A stretch of DNA of 64,000 nucleotides from Photobacterium gaetbulicola Gung47 (GTDB lineage: Bacteria; Pseudomonadota; Gammaproteobacteria; Enterobacterales; Vibrionaceae). The translations under genes were made by a program, and so were the position numbers. The notes under the pieces were generated by a model, which had not been told where the DNA came from, searched no databases, and saw only the letters and a list, made by a program, of their open reading frames with translations. This document shows positions 26,992 through 35,128 of this stretch, one piece after another. Location: NCBI GenBank assembly GCA_000940995.1, contig CP005974.1:3100001-3164000 (forward strand), written 5' to 3'. Within the stretch, counting starts at the first letter, position 1; the number at the start of each line of letters is the position of its first letter.

Positions 26992-27068
26992 TGGCGCGCC
27001 CTGCAGGATTCGAACCTGCGACCACATGCTTAGAAGGCACGTGCTCTATCCAACTGAGCTAAGGGCGC
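26992..27068 (-). tRNA. tRNA-Arg, anticodon UCU
   Basis: A 77-base gene with encoded CCA. The acceptor GCGCCCU pairs with AGGGCGC, the D-arm is GCTCAGTTGGATAGAGC, the anticodon loop CTTCTAA gives UCU (reading AGA/AGG), and the T-arm is GCAGGTTCGAATCCTGC. Very close to E. coli tRNA-Arg(UCU). Confidence 0.97.
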
Positions 27069-27417
27069 ATCATTAGGCGTAACGCTGAAGTTACCGGACG
27101 AATTATACGTCCCCACTCATTCACGTCAACGCCTTTTCCCCTATTTTACTTGCATTTGCGTTTAAGTGTTTAAACATAGACCAAATTGGGCAATAACAGG
27201 CTAGAGGCTAAACGCGCTAACAATAACCACACTAAAACAGCAACTATTACCAAAACGTAAACAAAACCAGCGCGCAAACGTTTGCGATGTGGATCTTCTT
27301 AACATTCTCTGCGACAATACAACAATTCAGTAGCCTGATAATACTCACCCGTGGGTACATTCAAACCACCAAGCTACTTCATTACCTGTTCAGTTACTTT
27401 CAGTCCAAGGGATAAAC
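27069..27417 (+). other. folD upstream region
   Basis: A 349-base gap between tRNA-Arg and folD. It contains two heptad-like units (AGGCTAG, AGGCTAA) near 27198-27211, a candidate PurR operator at 27272-27287, and the folD promoter. I see no ORF or RNA gene. Confidence 0.6.
27272..27287 (+). promoter_or_regulatory. Candidate PurR operator before folD
   Basis: GCGCAAACGTTTGCGA matches 14 of 16 bases of the PurR consensus ACGCAAACGTTTGCGT, including the full central palindrome. It lies about 130 bases before the folD start. folD supplies 10-formyl-THF for purine synthesis, so the control would make sense. Confidence 0.75.
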
Positions 27418-28278
27418 ATGGCCGCTCAAATCATTGATGGGAAACTCATTTCGCAAACAGTTCGTCAAGAAGTTGCTGCCCGAGTCAAGGCTCGTGTCGA
27501 TGCCGGCCTTCGTGCGCCGGGATTAGCCGTTGTCTTGGTCGGCCAAGACCCTGCCTCGCAAATCTATGTCGGCAGCAAGCGCAAGGCCTGTGATGAAGTC
27601 GGCTTCGTATCTAAGTCCTTTGACTTACCGGCCACAACCACCGAAACAGAATTACTCGCCCTTATCGACGAGCTCAATAGCGATAACGATATAGATGGTA
27701 TCTTGGTCCAGCTCCCCCTTCCCGCAGGGATCGACAGCACCAAGGTGCTTGAGCACATTGACCCAGAAAAAGACGTCGATGGCTTCCACCCATACAATGT
27801 TGGCCGCCTCTGCCAACGCATTCCCAAGCTGCGCTCCTGTACTCCCAAAGGCATCTTTACTTTGCTTGAGCGCTACAACATCGCGCTTCGCGGCAAGCAT
27901 GCCGTGATTGTTGGCGCCTCCAATATTGTCGGCCGCCCAATGACCCTGGAACTCTTATTGGCAGGCGCCACCACCACTACCTGCCACCGATTCACCCAAG
28001 ATTTGGAAAGCCATGTGCGCCAGGCCGACATTCTTGTGGTTGCCGTAGGCAAGCCGAACTTCATCCCCGGCGAATGGGTCAAACCAGGGGCAACGGTTAT
28101 CGATGTAGGCATCAACCGCTTGGACAGCGGCAAGCTTGTTGGGGATGTGGAATACGATATCGCCCGCGAGCGCGCCCGCCATATCACCCCGGTGCCAGGC
28201 GGAGTTGGACCAATGACCGTCGCCACCTTGATCGAGAATACCCTGCATGCATGCGAGCAGTATCACGCGGAGAAGTGA
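27418..28278 (+). CDS. folD: Methylene-THF dehydrogenase/cyclohydrolase FolD
   Basis: A 286-residue bifunctional cytosolic enzyme that converts 5,10-methylene-THF to 10-formyl-THF. It has the active-site YVGSKRKACDEVG (YxxxK), QLPLPAGID, the dinucleotide-binding VGASNIVGRPM, and the C-terminal PVPGGVGPMTVA. Upstream is a likely PurR site. The stop is followed by two octad repeat units and a bidirectional terminator shared with convergent galU. Confidence 0.96.
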   Translation: MAAQIIDGKLISQTVRQEVAARVKARVDAGLRAPGLAVVLVGQDPASQIYVGSKRKACDEVGFVSKSFDLPATTTETELLALIDELNSDNDIDGILVQLPLPAGIDSTKVLEHIDPEKDVDGFHPYNVGRLCQRIPKLRSCTPKGIFTLLERYNIALRGKHAVIVGASNIVGRPMTLELLLAGATTTTCHRFTQDLESHVRQADILVVAVGKPNFIPGEWVKPGATVIDVGINRLDSGKLVGDVEYDIARERARHITPVPGGVGPMTVATLIENTLHACEQYHAEK

Positions 28279-28285
28279 TTAAAAC

Positions 28286-28301
28286 GGTTCTGTGGTTCTG
28301 T
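28286..28301 (+). repeat. Two octad units GGTTCTGT after folD
   Basis: Two direct copies of GGTTCTGT lie eight bases after the folD stop and before the terminator. They match the units of the larger array at 34946-34993. Confidence 0.75.
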
Positions 28302-28322
28302 AATAATTTTTAATAATCAATA

Positions 28323-28353
28323 AAAAAGCGAGAGTATTTTTACTCTCGCTTTT
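28323..28353. terminator. Bidirectional terminator folD / galU
   Basis: AAAAGCGAGAGTA and TACTCTCGCTTTT form a 13-base-pair stem with A-rich left and T-rich right flanks, so it can serve both convergent genes. Confidence 0.93.
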
Positions 28354-28409
28354 GCTTCTGAGCCTAGAAGCTGCACTATAACGCGATCTTCAGTATTAAG
28401 TACCCCATT

Positions 28410-28438
28410 TAACCTTAGGGCCTCAGAACCATAGTACC
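28410..28438 (-). repeat. Degenerate octad arm facing folD
   Basis: On the minus strand it reads GGTACTAT, GGTTCTGA, GGCCCTAA, GGTTA in exact 8-base register. It is the inverted counterpart of the units at 28286, with the terminator between them, and ends five bases before the galU stop. Confidence 0.75.
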
Positions 28439-28442
28439 GCTC

Positions 28443-29348
28443 TTAATTCTTCACCATCTCTTTGAGGTAAGCCGTAAACTCTTCACCCAGTGACTCGTGG
28501 CGCATACCGTATTCGACAAATGCCTGCATATAGCCCAGCTTGCTACCGCAATCGTGGCTCTTGCCTGACATATGGAACGCATTCACCTGCTGATCTACCA
28601 TCAGCATATCAATGGCATCGGTCAGCTGAATTTCATCGCCCGCACCGACCGGCGTACGTGCCAGTAGTGCCCAGATCTCCGCCGGCAGGACATAGCGTCC
28701 CACAATGGCCAAGTTAGATGGCGCTTCTTCTCGGGCTGGCTTTTCCACCACCTTGGTCATTGCCGCAGTTTGACCCGGCTTTAGCTCAGCGCCGCTAATA
28801 TCAGCCACCCCGTAGCTCGACACTTCGGACATCGGCACTGGCTCGACCATTACCTGGCTGATCTGGGTATCGTTAAACGCCTTCACCATCGCCGCCATGT
28901 TCTCACGGCGCAGATCACTGGCAGCATCGTCCAAAATCACGTCCGGCAGTACCACGGCAAAAGGCTCATCGCCTACCAGAGGGTGGGCACACAATACCGC
29001 ATGGCCCAACCCTTTTGCCTGCCCCTGGCGCACATGCATGATGGTGACATCTCTCGGGCAAATGTTTTGCACTTCATCAAGCAGCTGGCGCTTAACACGT
29101 TTTTCCAGCGTCGCTTCCAGCTCGAATGAGGTATCGAAGTGGTTCTCAATCGAGTTCTTCGATGAGTGGGTCACCAACACAATCTCTTTGATACCAGCCG
29201 CAACACATTCGTTAACCACATATTGAATCAACGGCTTGTCGACGATAGGCAGCATCTCTTTGGGGATCGCCTTGGTCGCTGGAAGCATGCGCGTACCCAA
29301 GCCAGCAACCGGGATCACAGCCTTGCGTACAGGGGAAGATGTAGACAT
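28443..29348 (-). CDS. galU: UTP-glucose-1-phosphate uridylyltransferase
   Basis: A roughly 301-residue nucleotidyltransferase that makes UDP-glucose for LPS, capsule and galactose metabolism. Signature motifs are PVAGLGTRMLPATKAIPKEM, VTHSSKNSIENHF and EKPAREEAPSN. The start at 29348 (MSTSSP) gives the length seen in E. coli and has GGA seven bases upstream; an ATG four codons earlier is the alternative. UDP-glucose is also the substrate of the ugd product encoded at 53 kb. Confidence 0.93.
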   Translation of the reverse strand: MSTSSPVRKAVIPVAGLGTRMLPATKAIPKEMLPIVDKPLIQYVVNECVAAGIKEIVLVTHSSKNSIENHFDTSFELEATLEKRVKRQLLDEVQNICPRDVTIMHVRQGQAKGLGHAVLCAHPLVGDEPFAVVLPDVILDDAASDLRRENMAAMVKAFNDTQISQVMVEPVPMSEVSSYGVADISGAELKPGQTAAMTKVVEKPAREEAPSNLAIVGRYVLPAEIWALLARTPVGAGDEIQLTDAIDMLMVDQQVNAFHMSGKSHDCGSKLGYMQAFVEYGMRHESLGEEFTAYLKEMVKN

Positions 29349-29426
29349 ATTTTGTTCCATTTAAAATAATTCAAACCACTATAACAAACTCATTGCAAGC
29401 GAATCCAACACTGCAATAAGAAGGGG

Positions 29427-29924
29427 TCACTTTTTCACCAGGTCTTCATTCTGGACGCTGACTTTGACGGGCTTACCCAACAAATTGATCAACATAAACG
29501 ACCGTTTCTCGCCATCCGGCTCTTGGTAGATGGCCTCGATCCCCTTGAACTGTCCCTGAGTCAGCTTCAGTGTTTCACCAGGTTTCGGCAGATCTGACAA
29601 CTTTGACTGCTGCTCCTCGGAGTCTTCATTGATCATCAAGCTATAGATGAGATCCGGATTGACAGTCTGCGGCCGGGCTCCTTGGCGGATGAAATCAGCC
29701 ACACCACGAGTCGACCGTACCGTGGTATAACTGATGCTTTCCGGATCAAAGTAGACAAACATATAACTCGGAAACAGAGGCTCAAATGCTGTCACCCGCT
29801 TGCCACGAACTATTTTCTCCACCGTCACCTGCGGGTAGTAACACTCAACCCCTTGACGATCAAGATTGATCACCGCTCGCTCTTGTTCACTGCGCTTGCA
29901 ATATAGTAGGTACCAATCTTTCAT
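29427..29924 (-). CDS. rfaH: Transcription elongation factor RfaH
   Basis: A 165-residue NusG paralogue. The NGN domain (MKDWYLLYCKRSEQERA, FPSYMFVYFD) binds RNA polymerase after recognition of an ops element, and a C-terminal KOW region (LPKPGETLKLTQGQFKG) recruits ribosomes. It activates long surface-polysaccharide operons. I found no clear ops site upstream of genes in this window. It lies directly upstream of galU on the same strand. Confidence 0.93.
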   Translation of the reverse strand: MKDWYLLYCKRSEQERAVINLDRQGVECYYPQVTVEKIVRGKRVTAFEPLFPSYMFVYFDPESISYTTVRSTRGVADFIRQGARPQTVNPDLIYSLMINEDSEEQQSKLSDLPKPGETLKLTQGQFKGIEAIYQEPDGEKRSFMLINLLGKPVKVSVQNEDLVKK

Positions 29925-30340
29925 AGCAATCTCAGTCAGTTAATCCTCTCGCATGAATTAATTATACCTAAGCCACCCTTAGCGACAATGTTTTGCCGCT
30001 GCTCACGGCCAATCGTCACCCGTTTGTCACCCAACCACCCGACCCTGGCAAAATGTAACAATCATTAACAGCAGCCAGCAACAAAAAACAATTCCACAAA
30101 TAAGTCAAAACTCAGCATTAAACACCATATTTTTAGTTTTATTTAGAATTTGATTTAGCCCTCTTCTTGGAAATCTGAAATTTCAATTTTGAGCAAATAG
30201 CAAACAAACGCTTATTAATCAACATGTTGCATTGTTTTTGTTTTGTTTTTTATTTGTAACGATTTGCAGTTTAATAATTTGTCATTTATAACAGGTGCGA
30301 CATTAGCAAACACAAAACCAACTAAATTCAGAGAATAATC
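29925..30340 (+). other. AT-rich promoter region, rfaH / peptide transporter
   Basis: A 416-base divergent gap, strikingly AT-rich near 30100-30300 with many A and T runs. It must hold the promoters of rfaH and the POT transporter. No ORF, RNA gene or repeat array is seen. Confidence 0.5.
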
Positions 30341-31729
30341 ATGAGCAATCTAAGTAGTGGCACTTTGTTAGGCCATCCAAAAGGCTTGTTCTTACTGTTT
30401 GGAACCGAACTGTGGGAACGTTTTTCTTACTACGCGATGCGTGCCATTCTAGTCCTTTATCTCACCGACAAAACCATCAACGGTGGTCTTGGCTGGTCGA
30501 CACAGGATGCCCTTAACCTTTACGGTATCTATACCGGCCTGGTCTACATCACCCCCCTCATCGGTGGTTGGATTGCCGATAACTTCCTTGGGCAGCGCCG
30601 CTCAATCATTATCGGTGGTATCTTGATGGCCCTGGGCCAGTTTACCCTTGCCCTTCCAAACAGCATGGTCGACCCGCATTCTGTGACAGCCTTTTACCTC
30701 GGCCTAGGCTTGCTGATCATTGGTAACGGTATGTTCAAGCCGAACATTTCGACCATGGTCGGTGATCTTTACCAGGAAGGGGATAACCGTCGTGACGGTG
30801 CATTCACCATCTTCTACATGGGTATCAACCTTGGCTCATTGCTGGCGGGTATTATTGCCGGTACCGCCTCTGCTGCTTACGGTTGGAAAGCGGGCTTCCT
30901 TACTGCCGGCATCGGTATGTTGATCAGCCTGGTTACCCAGATGATTTTTGCCGAGCGTCTGCTGGGCGATATTGGTAAGGAGCCTGCGGCTAAGCGCGCG
31001 GCAGCGATGAACAAATCAGGCAAGCAAGAGCCGCTGACCAAACAGGAAAAAGATCGCCTGAAGGTTATCTTGATCATGGGGATGTTCGTGGTCATTTTCT
31101 GGGCGGGCTTCGAGCAAGCCGGTGGCCTGATGAACATCTTCTCTCAGCAGTACACCGACCGTATGATCGGCAGCTTTGAAGTGCCTGCGGCCTGGTTCCA
31201 GTCACTCAACCCGTTCTTCGTGATCACCCTGGCACCGCTTATCGCTTCTATCTGGGTGAAAATGGGTCCAAAAGAGCCAAACTCCCCGGTTAAATTTGCC
31301 ATGGGTCTATTCTTCCTGGCGGCGGGCTTTGTTTGCATGATGGGTGCCGTGATGCAGCAAGGTGGTGATATCACCGTGAAGACATCGATGTTCTGGCTAG
31401 TCGGTGCCTACTTCTTCCACACCCTCGGTGAGCTTTGCCTATCGCCAATCGGCCTATCGATGGTTACCAAGCTGGCTCCACTTCGTCTGGCTTCCCTGAT
31501 GATGGGTGCTTGGTTCGGCTTCAATGCTATCGCTAACTATGTGGCTGGTATTATCGGTGCCCACGTGGGTGAAGCCGGCCCAATGGCTATCTTCAGCGGT
31601 ATTGCAATTGCTGCCACAGTTTCAGGTGTTCTTCTGCTGCTATGCTCAAACCAGCTGATCCGCTGGATGCACGGCGCAGAAGGCAAGGTGGTTGAAGAAG
31701 AGGCAGAGCCTCAGCCTGTAGAGGCATAA
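30341..31729 (+). CDS. POT-family proton-coupled peptide transporter
   Basis: A 462-residue inner-membrane transporter of the proton-dependent oligopeptide family. It has the signature ELWERFSYYAMRAILVLYL (ExxER motif), GNGMFKPNISTMVG (PTR2 signature) and about 14 hydrophobic segments, with C-terminal GELCLSPIGLSM. It imports di- and tripeptides. Closer by eye to the DtpT-like branch than to E. coli DtpA, so no symbol is given. Followed by its own terminator. Confidence 0.92.
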   Translation: MSNLSSGTLLGHPKGLFLLFGTELWERFSYYAMRAILVLYLTDKTINGGLGWSTQDALNLYGIYTGLVYITPLIGGWIADNFLGQRRSIIIGGILMALGQFTLALPNSMVDPHSVTAFYLGLGLLIIGNGMFKPNISTMVGDLYQEGDNRRDGAFTIFYMGINLGSLLAGIIAGTASAAYGWKAGFLTAGIGMLISLVTQMIFAERLLGDIGKEPAAKRAAAMNKSGKQEPLTKQEKDRLKVILIMGMFVVIFWAGFEQAGGLMNIFSQQYTDRMIGSFEVPAAWFQSLNPFFVITLAPLIASIWVKMGPKEPNSPVKFAMGLFFLAAGFVCMMGAVMQQGGDITVKTSMFWLVGAYFFHTLGELCLSPIGLSMVTKLAPLRLASLMMGAWFGFNAIANYVAGIIGAHVGEAGPMAIFSGIAIAATVSGVLLLLCSNQLIRWMHGAEGKVVEEEAEPQPVEA

Positions 31730-31756
31730 TCCAATCGCTGCACGCCAACAGCAATC

Positions 31757-31790
31757 AAAACGGAGAGCCTCGGCTCTCCGTTTTGGTTTT
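31757..31790 (+). terminator. Terminator of the peptide transporter gene
   Basis: AAAACGGAGAGCC pairs with GGCTCTCCGTTTT around a single-base-scale loop and is followed by GGTTTTT. Confidence 0.93.
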
Positions 31791-31808
31791 TGAGAGGTAG
31801 CCTGGTGC

Positions 31809-32933
31809 TCAGCTTTTGGCTTTTCGCTTGAAGGTTAGGCTAAAACTGGCAGAGCCAATTTCACTTAACGACAGCCGCCCACCGGAATCAGCCAGTTTGA
31901 GGCTGACACTGTCATTCTTACTGGCTTGGTTACCCAGCCAAGGCTGCGCCTTCACCACTTGCTCGCCATCACTGGTTTGCAACCTCGCCGTCAACCCGGC
32001 AGAGGCAACATTCAGGGTTCGGTCTGTGACATCGAAAATACCGAAAATTGCTTTAATCGGTGACGCATAACCTGAATTGCGCATCCCCTTCTCTATCAAG
32101 GTGATCAGCCCCGATAGGGAGTTTTGGTCACTCATCCGGGTACGCAGATAATCGTTAAAAAATGCCCGTATCAGTAACGTGGTTGCCGTACCGTTATCGC
32201 CACCAGTAGCCGAGTCAACCAGATAAAAGGCCAACCTTCCATCTATCAACCAGGTGTAATCAAGCAACACTGGCTGAACATCGGTGGCCTGCAACACGCA
32301 ATAGGTGAGCTGCCAATCCCCGAGTGAAGATTCAGTTTCCGGCATCAGGCCAATAAGCAACTCCCTTGCTGCCCGGGGATTTGCCTTGAGCTCCTCGATG
32401 TGCCACTCCAATTCCTCGTCGACCACCGTTTCGTCCTCGAGGTCCACCCACTGACTGGAAAAGCCCTGATTGTGGGTAACGGAGTCTTCCGTTTTCAACA
32501 CCGATAGAATCGCAGCCTTGAGCACCATGATGTTATCTAGCGGTTTGATCAGAAAATCCTTGACCCCATGACGCAACGCCGCCGCCACATCCGACATGTT
32601 GCCGGTACCGGATATCACGATGATCGGCACCATCGGGTACTGCAACGACACCTCTTCGACAAACTCCATCCCGGTCAATACCGGCATGGCCAAATCACAC
32701 AACAAAATATCCGGCATACCTTCACGCAGTGCCTTCAACCCCTCTAATCCATTTTCAGCTTCGCGCACTCGGCAGCCCTGGCTGGAAAGGAAACCAGTCA
32801 GCATTGTTCTAAATACTGGATCATCCTCAACGATGAGAACGTCTTTTTCTTCAAGCAAAGCCTGCTCCCTGGCTGAAGAATGATAATGGTGCTTGGCACC
32901 TAATGTACCGTCGGACTGGGAATGCGTACTCAT
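31809..32933 (-). CDS. rssB: Response regulator RssB
   Basis: A roughly 374-residue protein with an N-terminal receiver domain (VLIVEDDPVFRTML, phosphoacceptor Asp in LLCDLAMPVLTG, Lys in FLIKPLDN) and a degenerate PP2C-type phosphatase domain in the C-terminal half. In enterobacteria RssB delivers the stress sigma factor RpoS to ClpXP, both subunits of which are encoded at 22-24 kb. The start at 32933 is an ATG; an in-frame GTG lies five codons upstream and neither has a clear ribosome site. Divergent from a LysR gene. Confidence 0.87.
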   Translation of the reverse strand: MSTHSQSDGTLGAKHHYHSSAREQALLEEKDVLIVEDDPVFRTMLTGFLSSQGCRVREAENGLEGLKALREGMPDILLCDLAMPVLTGMEFVEEVSLQYPMVPIIVISGTGNMSDVAAALRHGVKDFLIKPLDNIMVLKAAILSVLKTEDSVTHNQGFSSQWVDLEDETVVDEELEWHIEELKANPRAARELLIGLMPETESSLGDWQLTYCVLQATDVQPVLLDYTWLIDGRLAFYLVDSATGGDNGTATTLLIRAFFNDYLRTRMSDQNSLSGLITLIEKGMRNSGYASPIKAIFGIFDVTDRTLNVASAGLTARLQTSDGEQVVKAQPWLGNQASKNDSVSLKLADSGGRLSLSEIGSASFSLTFKRKAKS

Positions 32934-33196
32934 GACATTACAAACCACAGGCTTGACTAACCTATCAAAAGCATAGGTCTAAATCCGCAGGCCGTCAGGA
33001 GATTGATGGCTCTTTGGGCGAAAATATTGAATTTTGTTAACAGCATCAAAATTTAAATTTTTCAATTACTAAGAATTAGCGCAATAAGAAAAACACACGA
33101 TATCTTGATTTACAGCAAAAGTTGTCCTGAAAGCGACATCTTTTTACATATTTTGTTATACAATTCCCCATTATAAGTTTTCAGTGTTGTACAGTT

Positions 33197-34072
33197 ATGA
33201 AGCTTGACGATTTGAATTTATTCCGCATGGTTGTGGAAAACGGCAGTTACACAGCAACGTCTCGTAAGACCCAGGTGCCAGTTGCCACCCTGACCCGGCG
33301 TATTCAGGCCCTTGAAGAGTGCCTGAATATCCGACTACTAAACCGTCATGCAAGGAAGCTATCACTGACAGAAGCCGGACAAAAGTTCTACGACGAGTGC
33401 AGCCCTCTGCTCCATAGCCTGGTCGATACCGCCGAGCATGTCAGCGAGGAGTGCAAAGGTGCAGCCGGTAAATTAAAAATTGCCGCGCCGTCAAACCTGA
33501 CCAAGGTGATGCTGCAGCCATTGCTCAATGCCTTTATGAAAGAGCACCCGGCGATCAACATCCAGTTGATGATGAGCAACGACCCGGAAATTCTCGACCC
33601 GACCGATTGGGACGTGATCTTCCGCGTTGGCCCGCAGCGCGACTCTACCTTGATTGCCCGCAAAATCAACGCGGTTAAAGATATCCTGGTGGCCAGTCCC
33701 GAGTACCTCAAAGCCAATAGCGAGCCAAAGCATGCTCAGGATCTGCACCAGCATCCTTTGTTGAAAGGGAAGCCACTGCTCCGCTGGCGCCTGACCAACG
33801 GCGACGGGGAGACCGTCACCGTTTCTGATCGCGGCCGCTACGAAGCCAACGAACTCAATGTCGTTCGCAAAGCCTGTATGGCAGGCCTTGGAATTACCCT
33901 GATGCCAGATGTCATGCTGGAAAAATACATTTCATCCGGCGAGTTAGTTCAAATTCTCAAGAACTGGTCGTCTAACCAGCGTGACGTTTACCTGATGTAT
34001 AACCATCGCGACTACCAGCCAGAGAAACTGCGCCTGTTTATTGAGTTTGCCAGCGAGTATTTTAAGCTGTAA
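33197..34072 (+). CDS. LysR-family transcriptional regulator
   Basis: A 291-residue regulator with the N-terminal winged helix (LNLFRMVVENGSYTATS, then VPVATLTRRIQALEE) and a periplasmic-binding-protein-like effector domain. Targets are unknown; the divergent partner is rssB, across a 263-base AT-rich gap. The domain order and length are typical. Confidence 0.9.
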   Translation: MKLDDLNLFRMVVENGSYTATSRKTQVPVATLTRRIQALEECLNIRLLNRHARKLSLTEAGQKFYDECSPLLHSLVDTAEHVSEECKGAAGKLKIAAPSNLTKVMLQPLLNAFMKEHPAINIQLMMSNDPEILDPTDWDVIFRVGPQRDSTLIARKINAVKDILVASPEYLKANSEPKHAQDLHQHPLLKGKPLLRWRLTNGDGETVTVSDRGRYEANELNVVRKACMAGLGITLMPDVMLEKYISSGELVQILKNWSSNQRDVYLMYNHRDYQPEKLRLFIEFASEYFKL

Positions 34073-34260
34073 CAGTCGCTCACTTTCACATCTAAGCGCT
34101 GCCTACGGGTGGCGCTTTTCACGTAAGACCTTAGCCCCCGCCTTAAAAACCGCTTCTAGCTGCTTGCTAACTTTTTCATCCCCGACTAAATGTTAATAGT
34201 ACTGGCATAAAACGCCTCCCTGTATCTGTGTTTAACGGTAGGCAAGGCCACTGCGAACAA

Positions 34261-34298
34261 GAAGAGCACGCTGCGAGCTGAGCGTAGAAACGCTCTTC
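34261..34298 (+). promoter_or_regulatory. Compound hairpin in the leader of the YohC-like gene
   Basis: GAAGAGC (34261-34267) pairs with GCTCTTC (34292-34298), and inside it ACGCT pairs with AGCGT. It lies 41 bases before the start codon and has no T-run, so it may be a leader structure rather than a terminator. Confidence 0.5.
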
Positions 34299-34339
34299 GA
34301 GGACGAATGACAACAAGCACGATTCAATGAGGAAGCGTT

Positions 34340-34939
34340 ATGATTCTGGGACATTTATTCGGTTTATATACCCACCCCAAACAAGAGTGGCGGGCCATTG
34401 ACAAGGAACATGAAGGGATCCAAAGCAGCGTAAGCCATATTCTGCTGATTGCCTTGCTGCCCCCTGTCTTTGCCTTCATCTCCAGTGTTTTTATTGGTTG
34501 GCGAATCGGCGTCGGTGCGCCAATTTATCTCACCCAAGGCAGCGCACTGGCGATGTCCGTTGCCATGTACTTCGCCCTGATTGCCGGTGTCTTTGCCCTC
34601 GCCTACCTAACGTACTGGATGAGCCACACCTTCGGCTCAACACCGACCTATACCCAGGCAGTGGAACTGGCCGCCTATACCGCAACGCCGCTTTTCATGG
34701 TCAGCATTGCAGCTATCTACCCGCAGATCTGGTTCCTGATGATTGCCGGCCTTATCGGTATCGCCTATTCCGTGTACTTACTCTATACCGGGGTCCCAAT
34801 CCTGATGCATATCCCCGAGGAGAGAGGGTTCATCTATGCCAGCTCTATCGTCACCTGCGGTTTGGTACTGCTGGTCTCGATCATTGCCGGCTCGGTGATC
34901 CTCTGGAACCTAGGGATTGGGCCGCAGTTTAGTCACTAG
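34340..34939 (+). CDS. YohC-like inner-membrane protein (Yip1 family)
   Basis: A 199-residue protein with about five transmembrane helices, belonging to the Yip1/DUF1282 family. It aligns by eye with E. coli YohC: HLFGLYTHPKQEWRAI near the start, YTATPLF in the middle and YLLYTGVPILMHIPEERGF before the last helix. Its function is unknown. GAGGAAG precedes the ATG. The stop is followed at once by an octad repeat array and a strong terminator. Confidence 0.85.
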   Translation: MILGHLFGLYTHPKQEWRAIDKEHEGIQSSVSHILLIALLPPVFAFISSVFIGWRIGVGAPIYLTQGSALAMSVAMYFALIAGVFALAYLTYWMSHTFGSTPTYTQAVELAAYTATPLFMVSIAAIYPQIWFLMIAGLIGIAYSVYLLYTGVPILMHIPEERGFIYASSIVTCGLVLLVSIIAGSVILWNLGIGPQFSH

Positions 34940-34945
34940 AATAGC

Positions 34946-34993
34946 GATTCTGTGGTTCTGTGGTTCTGTGGTTCTGTGGTTCTGTGATTCTGT
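34946..34993 (+). repeat. Six-unit octad array GGTTCTGT
   Basis: Six contiguous 8-base units: GATTCTGT, four perfect GGTTCTGT, GATTCTGT. It lies between the YohC-like stop codon (six bases away) and the terminator, so it is transcribed. Confidence 0.95.
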
Positions 34994-34997
34994 AGTC

Positions 34998-35032
34998 AAA
35001 AAAAGCGAGAGCTAAGCAGCTCTCGCTTTTTT
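34998..35032. terminator. Bidirectional terminator YohC-like / purF
   Basis: AAAAGCGAGAGCT and AGCTCTCGCTTTT form a long stem around AAGC with A7 and T6 flanks. Its stem base is almost the same sequence as the folD/galU terminator. Confidence 0.94.
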
Positions 35033-35092
35033 ATTTGCGTTTCTATGGTCTTACACAAAGCCTAAAAAGCCAAAACATCTCTAAGGTTGGTT

Positions 35093-35124
35093 CTTAATCC
35101 ATAGAACCATAGGAACAAAGTACC
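35093..35124 (-). repeat. Degenerate octad arm facing the 34946 array
   Basis: On the minus strand it reads GGTACTTT, GTTCCTAT, GGTTCTAT, GGATTAAG in exact 8-base register, ending five bases before the purF stop. It is inverted relative to the array at 34946 with the terminator between. Confidence 0.75.
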
Positions 35125-35128
35125 GTAC

